From NCBI GenBank assembly GCA_032622095.1, contig CP136061.1, positions 118,802,754-118,866,753 of the forward strand: a DNA stretch of 64,000 bases, given 5' to 3'. A program made the translations under genes and the position numbers. Source of the stretch: Siphonodentalium dalli. Lineage: Eukaryota; Mollusca; Scaphopoda; Gadilida; Siphonodentaliidae. A model generated the notes under the pieces. It had not been told where the DNA came from, made no database searches, and was given only the letters and a program-made list of their open reading frames with translations. Below, piece by piece: positions 58,176-64,000 of this stretch. Numbering within the stretch: the stretch's first letter is position 1; each line of letters begins with the position of its first letter.

Positions 58176-58850
58176 TTAAAATGACATGGCTCATTCGAGC
58201 TTCCAAATTACGTCGACAAATGCTCGAAATATTGATATACCGACAGCATATGTGACCCGCCATATCAAAACCAGTCGTAAGTCGGGATTTTTTTACCCTG
58301 TGCCAATGCATTCTCTTATATATGCGAGTCGACCATAGGCCATTTTTATCATTTTTTTTAAATAAATGTTTCTTACAATTTTTAGGACATAAAATAAAAA
58401 AACATCCATTACCCTGCAGGGAGCCCCACACATATATAGAAGCATATAGAAGAGTGTCGTCTGCTCATGTTTGGCTGGGGCTCTGTATGGGTGAAATTAT
58501 AAAATTGTTAAAGAATACAAGAAAAAATTATTAAAATATATAAGAGAATGCATTGGCACAGGGTAAAAAAAATCCCGACTTACGACTGGTTTTGATATGG
58601 CGGGTCACATATGCTCTGAAAAATACTTTCCATGGTAACAGCCATTTTACAGCTGGTTTCAATTTTCCGCACAGAAGTGAAACAAAGCTCATTATTACTA
58701 CCATATCAGGAATGGACTAAAACGGAACGCTCTTTTCTGTTCCATGCCGTGTAAATGGCTGTGTGGTTTTGTGAGCCCATGCAACGTCGTGTTCAAAGTT
58801 GTATTGTTTTTGACTTCAATTATTAGGTGTATTTTGGAGCGCAAAAAAAA
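58176..58850 (+). mobile_element. CCACATGGCGG-family MITE interrupted by another MITE
   Basis: TTAAAATGACATGGCTCATT starts it. The family sequence stops at GATATACCGACAGCATA and resumes at TATGCTCTGAAAAATACTTT after a 359-bp insertion. It ends near GTATTTTGGAGCGCAAAA, and an inverted partial copy follows (58890-59080). Confidence 0.8.
58251..58609. mobile_element. Type C foldback MITE, TA-flanked, nested
   Basis: TGTGACCCGCCATATCAAAA and its inverse are the ends, with TA at 58249-58250 and 58610-58611. Arms are perfect for about 40 bp, then pass into ACCCTGTGCCAATGCATTCT, the same cassette as in types A and B. The interior has lost one half of each hairpin and gained GGAGCCCCACAC...GTTTGGCTGGGGCTC. 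Confidence 0.92.
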
Positions 58851-58889
58851 CAACAACAGCCATTTGCAAAACAGCCTGAAACCAGCCAT

Positions 58890-59080
58890 TTGCACGACAT
58901 GGAACAGAAAAGAGCGTTCCGTGTCTATTCTTGATATTGTAGAAACAGAGAGCGTTTATTTAATTCTCTTCTGTGCGAAAAATTTAAAACAGCTGGAAAA
59001 AGGCTGTGACCATGAAAAGTATTTTTCAGAGCACATGAGGCCGGTATATATCAATAGTTGTATGTATTCCCAATTCTACC
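58890..59080 (-). mobile_element. Inverted partial CCACATGGCGG-family copy
   Basis: CATGGAACAGAAAAGAGCGT, AAACAGCTGGAAAAAGGCTG and TTTTCAGAGCACATGAGGCC are the inverse of 58600-58760. Confidence 0.7.
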
Positions 59081-59974
59081 ATAATGATAACACAACTATC
59101 ATTGCAACTGAGCCGGGTCTATCTAGCGTCGGCGTTTATTTTGGAGCAGTATTGATGTTTTACAATGACATATATGAACATTTCTGATACATAAATATAA
59201 TGCTATCCATACTGACGCAGTCGTACAGGAAAAACCACCAAAACCCTTTTTCTTAGGGAAAAAATGATGGAAACCTGTTTTCCGAAAACCATTCTGCTCA
59301 GTTTCAATGTCGGAAATTCACTCTCATTGGATAATATAGCATTACAACAACAAAACATGCATGCATCTTAACTTCCATGAAAAATGAAACGCGTTATTTC
59401 GGTGTATCTATACTGACAAAAAAACAAAAATTTTGATTACCCATGCATTTGTCTTGTACAATAATTGTATGTATCAATCTGTCTTCTTGACATTAAATAT
59501 ATATGCATATTGAAAATTTCGTTAGTTTACCCGACGAAAGAATAGGCTAGAGTGACTTGACACTCCTCGTTAATTAATCTCCTACCGTAGACTCACTGCT
59601 CTCATTGGCTACTGCCTTAATTAACTACTCTCATACTCATTATGTCACGGACTGTGAATACAATTTTTTCGCGCTAATACTAGAAAACGCGCGAAAAATA
59701 TCATTGTCTTAACCTCCTTCCAAATTACGTCACGGTAGACATAATTTGGAATCCCGAAAAAAACATGTCCGTTTAAGCCGAATAGTATCTTGCTTTTGTC
59801 ACGTTTTGTGGACCCAGAGAGGTCTATATATACTTAATATATTTACGTGCGGACTCTATATATCGTCGCATTACCAGTCAAAACCTCGTAACTCAGTTTT
59901 TTGGAGAAAAATCAGATCTACACGCTCAGGCACTTTCCCGCGACGTGCGGTCTCAGATTGTGTCAAACAGTCGC
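59081..59974. other. No gene; small MITE end
   Basis: CCAAATTACGTCAC...AACATGTCCGTTTAAG at about 59720-59777 resembles the end of the CCACATGGCGG family. A GCGCGAAAAAT palindromic patch lies near 59670-59700. Confidence 0.45.
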
Positions 59975-60225
59975 ACCAAGCTTCAAAACAGAGTTCAGCC
60001 CCCTCGCTACGCTATGTCTGACTGCTGCCGGCATGTTTATTTTCTTAATTAAATCTAACAATTTTTTTTTAAGTGTTTTGTCAGTTACAATTCATTCTGG
60101 CTTGGTCTAGACAAGTTTCAAATGAATATGGACAGTTCAGTTTCTCAGAATACTGCAGAATGAATTGTAACCTACAAAAGTCTCAAATATATAAATGAGA
60201 CATTTCTTCACATTGCGTGTAGGTG
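59975..60225 (+). repeat. Dispersed repeat shared with 47695-47935
   Basis: AACAGAGTTCAGCCCCCTC, TTACAATTCATTCTGGCTTG, ATATGGACAGTTCAGTTTCT and CAGAATGAATTGTAAC. Confidence 0.8.
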
Positions 60226-60419
60226 CGGGCAGCGCATTGGGATTGTGTAGGGGACTGATCTCTGCACGAAGCTTGCTGTCGCAACTCTAGCTCAATCATA
60301 ACCCCGTTTTCTCGTTTTTTGTATCCCTGATAAGCCATTTTACTTTGACATTCTTGATCTACCAATGAAAAAAGCGTGTCCTTTTGATACTCAAACATCT
60401 CATCTTGATAACAAATTCA

Positions 60420-60690
60420 ACGAAACCCTTCCACGACTGGAGTTTCCTGAAATGTTGCGATAACCCTGCGCAAATGAATTCGCTTATACATGTATATGCG
60501 AGTTTCCCATTGGGAGCCTCGTATATATAATATAATACATTGGCCTAAATATATTTACATTGACCTTCTAAGCCAGTGTATTCTCTTATATATGCGAGGC
60601 TCTCTATGGGAGACTCGCATATATAAGATGATGCTTTGTCACGGGATCGTTAATGCTGCATAAGCGCTGCTCCAGTAATAAAAGAGGTGC
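60420..60690. mobile_element. Type B foldback MITE, diverged and short
   Basis: ACCCTTCCACGACTGGAGTT at the left and GCTGCATAAGCGCTGCTCCA at the right. Two hairpins (about 60471-60545 and 60570-60637) are separated by a spacer much shorter than in other copies. Confidence 0.75.
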
Positions 60691-61385
60691 TGGCAAAAGT
60701 TCGCAACAACATTTTTGTTACGTGAATACTCTGGATTACTCGCAGTATATTAGGTCGGCTATGGGTCAAGTTATTTATCCTCAATTGGTGTGTTTTGCCT
60801 CTCTTCAGACATTAGTTGCACTTTATAAACAATAGCCAAATTAATAAATTGGTTGTCTTTTCTGAAAAGTTACCAAAATCAAGTTATGCAAGGCGATTTT
60901 ACTGAAGTAATTCGAATATATTAGAGAGATTTTTATTCCAAATGAAATCAAACACATAGCATAAACACAATACAGATACATAGATATTAAGAACGATGAT
61001 TAGACAACAAGCTATTAATAGCTTCTGTGACCCTTTCTATACAAAAATTTACACCGGAATGGCCTATTATTCATTTGGAGGGATGCTAAAGGTGATAAAA
61101 GCAGACGACATACAGATACAATACACGTGCAGAATGAGCCATAACTATTGAGGGAAATGTTAGATAATAAGTTCCAAAAAAGTTTGTTGAACTTATTATC
61201 TGAACATTTGCTATGATAACTGCTCACCAACGATGCTTTAGTATAGAAAGGGTTACAATCCTCTCCTCTGAAGAAATGTTACCTCAGGTGAAAGAACCAC
61301 CACCAAGCTGAAGTAAGGCAGACGGGAGAATGTTCTGTTTGATTGTGATTACATTACATATATGGGATCGATATATGGCTACACT
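60691..61385. other. No gene recognised
   Basis: AAGTTCCAAAAAAGTTTGTT within TAATAAG...CTTATTA forms a small palindrome near 61165-61200. Short ORFs only. Confidence 0.45.
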
Positions 61386-61399
61386 ATGTTAATACAGGA
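61386..61399. repeat. SINE target-site duplication, left copy
   Basis: ATGTTAATACAGGA, identical to 61677-61690. Confidence 0.92.
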
Positions 61400-61676
61400 T
61401 TGATTGATTGATTGATTGGGGTTTATTGTCGCTTTAGCCACTAAGGCCATATCACGACATTGCCAGTTTTAGTGGTGGAGGAAATCCGCACACTTGCGAC
61501 TAATCTAACAGTGATTTCAATGGCTGATAAACTCGTCAACTCGGTAACTCCACCAGATAACGATTTCGAGTTACAAAGTCCACGATGGAAACATGTGGAT
61601 TTGAACCCTAATCGCCAGCGCTGGAGTTGGACCAGCTTGGAGTTGTACCCCTAACCTATTGAGCCACAGAGGCTCC
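61400..61676 (-). mobile_element. tRNA-derived SINE, full length with target-site duplications
   Basis: Read on the minus strand from 61676: GGAGCCTCTGTGGCTCAATA begins a tRNA-like head with an A box (TGGCTCAATAGG, 61666-61655) and a B box (GGGTTCAAATCC, 61608-61597), the internal RNA polymerase III promoter. A roughly 180-bp body follows, ending in GCGACAATAAACCCC and (AATC)n. Exact 14-bp direct repeats ATGTTAATACAGGA flank it. Its tail GTGATATGGC...GCGAC..TAAACC(ATCA)n resembles the tail ending near 57033, consistent with use of a LINE partner's machinery. Confidence 0.92.
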
Positions 61677-61690
61677 ATGTTAATACAGGA
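61677..61690. repeat. SINE target-site duplication, right copy
   Basis: ATGTTAATACAGGA, identical to 61386-61399. Confidence 0.92.
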
Positions 61691-61845
61691 GGAGAGAAAC
61701 CAAGTTTACATTAATACATTTTATACTTGAACAAAATTGAATCTGAAAGATGATATGAGGTAATCAAAACTGAATGAACAGTTTCTGGTATGAAGATTGT
61801 TCAGCTTGTTCTCCTGAAAATAGGTTCACATTGAACGAAATTCAA

Positions 61846-63464
61846 AGAAACTCAAGCTGATAATTTCTTCATTCGCCCAACCGACATGGACGAAATAGTA
61901 TCTGCCTGTTCATTATTACTTGGAAAAGGAAACACCGATGCAAATGATATATCAACCAAACTAATGAAAAAACTATATCCGAAACTGCAAGCGCGTTAAC
62001 GCATATATACAATATGTCATTTGAAGAATGAAAGTTTCCCACAAACATGAACGTTGCAAAAGTTATACCCGTACATAAAGGAGGAGCGCACGACTTGATT
62101 GAAAACTACAGGCCGATAAGTATACTACAAGTGTTTTCTAAACTCATCGAAAAACTAATGCAAAAAAGACTAACCTCATTCATGTCACGATTCAACATAC
62201 TGCATGATCACCAGTATGGTTTCCGCAAAGATCACTCAACTATTCACCCTTTGCTGCACCTCTTACACTCTGTTGTAGAAAATAATGATAAGCCAACGAA
62301 AGATTCAACACTTGCGATTTTTATAGACTTATCAAAAGCATTAGACACCATCAATCATGATATATTACTTAGAAAACTTGATTACTACGGTGTTAGGGGG
62401 GTTTTTAACAACTGGTGCAAAAGCTATTTAAATGAACGGCAACAGTACGTAGAAATAATGGGTGAAAAATCAAATTTACAAAACATTTTATGTGGTGTAC
62501 CTCAGTGCTTCATACTCGGACCCATGCTCTTTTTACTATATGTCAATGACATGCCCAACTGTACGTCACTCAACATATTGTCATTCGCGGATGACACAAC
62601 TCTCTATATTTCTGGCAATGATGGTAATACCATACAAAAAGAAGTGAACATCGAGTTAGAAAAATTATCAACTTGGTGCTGTTGTAATAGACTTTCGATC
62701 AACACATCAAAAAGCAAGTATATGCTACTTTACCCACCAATGAATGACAATAAATGGTCGCGATTGACGGTAAAATTAAACAATAAGCAACTCAATAGAG
62801 TTGGTAATAGGTGTCAAGAAACTTCCTTAAAATTCCTGGGCATATACATAGATACAAAGTTTACTTTTAAAACTCATATCTCAATGTTTAACAAACGAAT
62901 AAAACATGCGTTATATGCTCTAAACAAGGTCAAACGTATTATTCCCAAAACTGCCAGAAAAACTCTCTACTACAGCCATCTAATATACGGACGTCCGATA
63001 TGGGGGCATTCAGTTGGTGCAAATTCAATAACAACTCTCCAAAAAAAGATCAATTCGCATATTATGCAACAAAAATTACAGAAGTCACACAGAACCGTTA
63101 TTTAAACAAGAAAAAATATTGAAGTTTAGCGACCTTTATCGTGTGCGCTGTGCCCAATTTATGTATGACTGGACAAAACTTGTACTACCCAGATCATTTT
63201 CCACTTGCTTTGAATACTCGCGTGGAAAAACTACAAGACAAGCCAAAAACATTAGAGTAATAAAACCGAGAATAAAATTTACGGCAGACCTCCCAAAAAC
63301 ACTCATTTCCGGATATATGGAATTCAATCAATGCACAAATTAGAAATTCAAAGAACAGGTTCATATTTAAAAGATGTTTAATCAAAAATATTTTGTTAAA
63401 ATATGCTGAAGTTATTAACTGTGGAGACCCGCATTATTTTGATTGTAACACGTTAACACATTAA
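61846..63464 (+). pseudogene. CR1/Jockey-superfamily LINE reverse transcriptase with several lesions
   Basis: The main open frame (62047-63105) carries reverse transcriptase motifs in order: ENYRPIS (residues 19-25), QYGFRKDHST (56-65), FIDLSKALD (92-100), PQCFILGP (152-159), FADDTTLY (180-187) and the FLGIYID block. Catalytic aspartates D94, D182 and D183 are present, but the usual PQGSILGP reads PQCFILGP. Upstream coding is recognisable from about 61846, with a frameshift near 61998 and a TGA at 62029-62031 in the RT frame. Downstream it continues in the second frame (LKFSDLYRVR... to about 63310, shift in an A-rich run near 63070) and then in the third (WNSINAQIRNSKNRF..., stop 63462-63464), completing the usual LINE C-terminus. 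Known: such proteins copy LINE RNA at a nicked target. No endonuclease domain is present, so the copy is 5'-truncated and inactive. The few lesions suggest moderate age. Confidence 0.88.
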
Positions 63465-63995
63465 CTCTCAAAAGTATCACCCAACCTGGTCACTGATTTA
63501 CCCGTTTACCTACCTACTCACTTATTATTATTTGAAGATTGTCAGACTATTATTTCATATAAAAAAAATCAATAAAAGCCCGTCGAGGTAAAAGGGTATG
63601 AGATACGCAAAAATTTGATCAACGCTTATAGAGCGACCAGTAAAGTAAAGTAAACCAAACGCATAAATACATTACTATATACATACTCGGACACACCCTC
63701 ATACATGTGTGTTTTCCACCTTTCTCCTGACTTAGTTCTTGCTTCGGTGGTAACACGATTGTACTAGAACAAGCGAATTAATAGGTGATACCAACCGAGG
63801 TGCGTGAACCAATACGGACAACCAACCGCCATATACATTATATTTATTTATGAACTCAGGGGACAACAGGAAGACGGCCTATATTGACCATGTTGCCCCT
63901 GTGCAATAATAATTTATATGTTCTTATTATTTGTATATTGACAAGATTTATTGCACAAATAAAATATTCATTCATATTTCAAAAAACCAAATACG
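63465..63995 (+). mobile_element. LINE 3' untranslated region and tail-like sequence
   Basis: Non-coding sequence after the LINE stop. Near its end, GACAACAGGAAGACGGCC...CCCCTGTGCAATAAT (about 63862-63911) resembles 40573-40640 (GCGACAGGAAGACGGCC...CTCCTGTACAATATAAT), suggesting a shared LINE 3' region. AATAAAATATTCATTCAT at about 63958-63975 looks like a simple-repeat LINE tail. Confidence 0.5.
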
Positions 63996-64000
63996 TCCAT

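Overview
This looks like a stretch of an invertebrate nuclear genome, most likely a lophotrochozoan and probably a mollusc. It is AT-rich, almost all non-coding, and packed with short non-autonomous DNA transposons, satellite-like tandem arrays and decayed non-LTR retrotransposons. The (CAAT)n-type tails on a SINE and on a LINE-like tail, a Nimb/I-like RNase H LINE, and a prokineticin/astakine-type gene with long introns all fit that assignment. The assignment is an inference from style, not from a marker gene. No bacterial features (operons, ribosome binding sites, CRISPR) are present. No rRNA or canonical tRNA gene was recognised.

The best real gene is a secreted cysteine-rich protein on the + strand. 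Two exons, at 50578-50709 and 57472-57657, join in phase 0 across a 6.8 kb intron. Together they give a 105-residue C-terminal product whose ten cysteines follow the prokineticin/astakine (colipase-fold) pattern. Its first exon, which should supply the start of the signal peptide, was not found with confidence. Weaker coding candidates are a 102-codon ORF at 31588-31896, a 44-codon signal-peptide ORF at 43747-43881 and a possible minus-strand exon at 25731-25919. A promoter-like block with three CRE/ATF sites and a YY1-like site lies at 17341-17720.

The rest is repeats. Layout: 1-3 kb foldback and TTAA MITEs; 3.5-5.7 kb direct repeats; 8.5-9.3 kb tandem-repeat element; 9.3-14 kb MITE fragments, a long inverted repeat and a foldback; 14.5-16 kb tandem array split by a CR1/L2-like LINE 3' end; 16.3-17.3 kb tandem duplication; 17.3-19.4 kb low-repeat promoter-like region; 19.4-24.9 kb MITEs and a roughly 200-bp satellite; 26-29.6 kb Tc1-like MITE and relatives; 29.7-31.6 kb second promoter-like spot and an ORF; 31.9-41.5 kb many MITEs and a 170-bp tandem-repeat element; 42-42.9 kb RNase H LINE tail; 43-50.4 kb MITEs and repeats; 50.5-57.7 kb the prokineticin-like gene, with MITEs and a decayed reverse transcriptase in its intron; 58-61.7 kb nested MITEs and a SINE with target-site duplications; 61.8-64 kb a LINE reverse transcriptase.

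The most unusual structural feature is a 67-nt near-perfect palindrome, usually present as a pair of mutually inverted hairpins around an A/T-rich spacer. It recurs at about ten sites and sits inside at least three different terminal-inverted-repeat families: two TTAA-flanked piggyBac-like types and one TA-flanked type. One copy is inserted in another MITE whose intact paralogues show the empty site.
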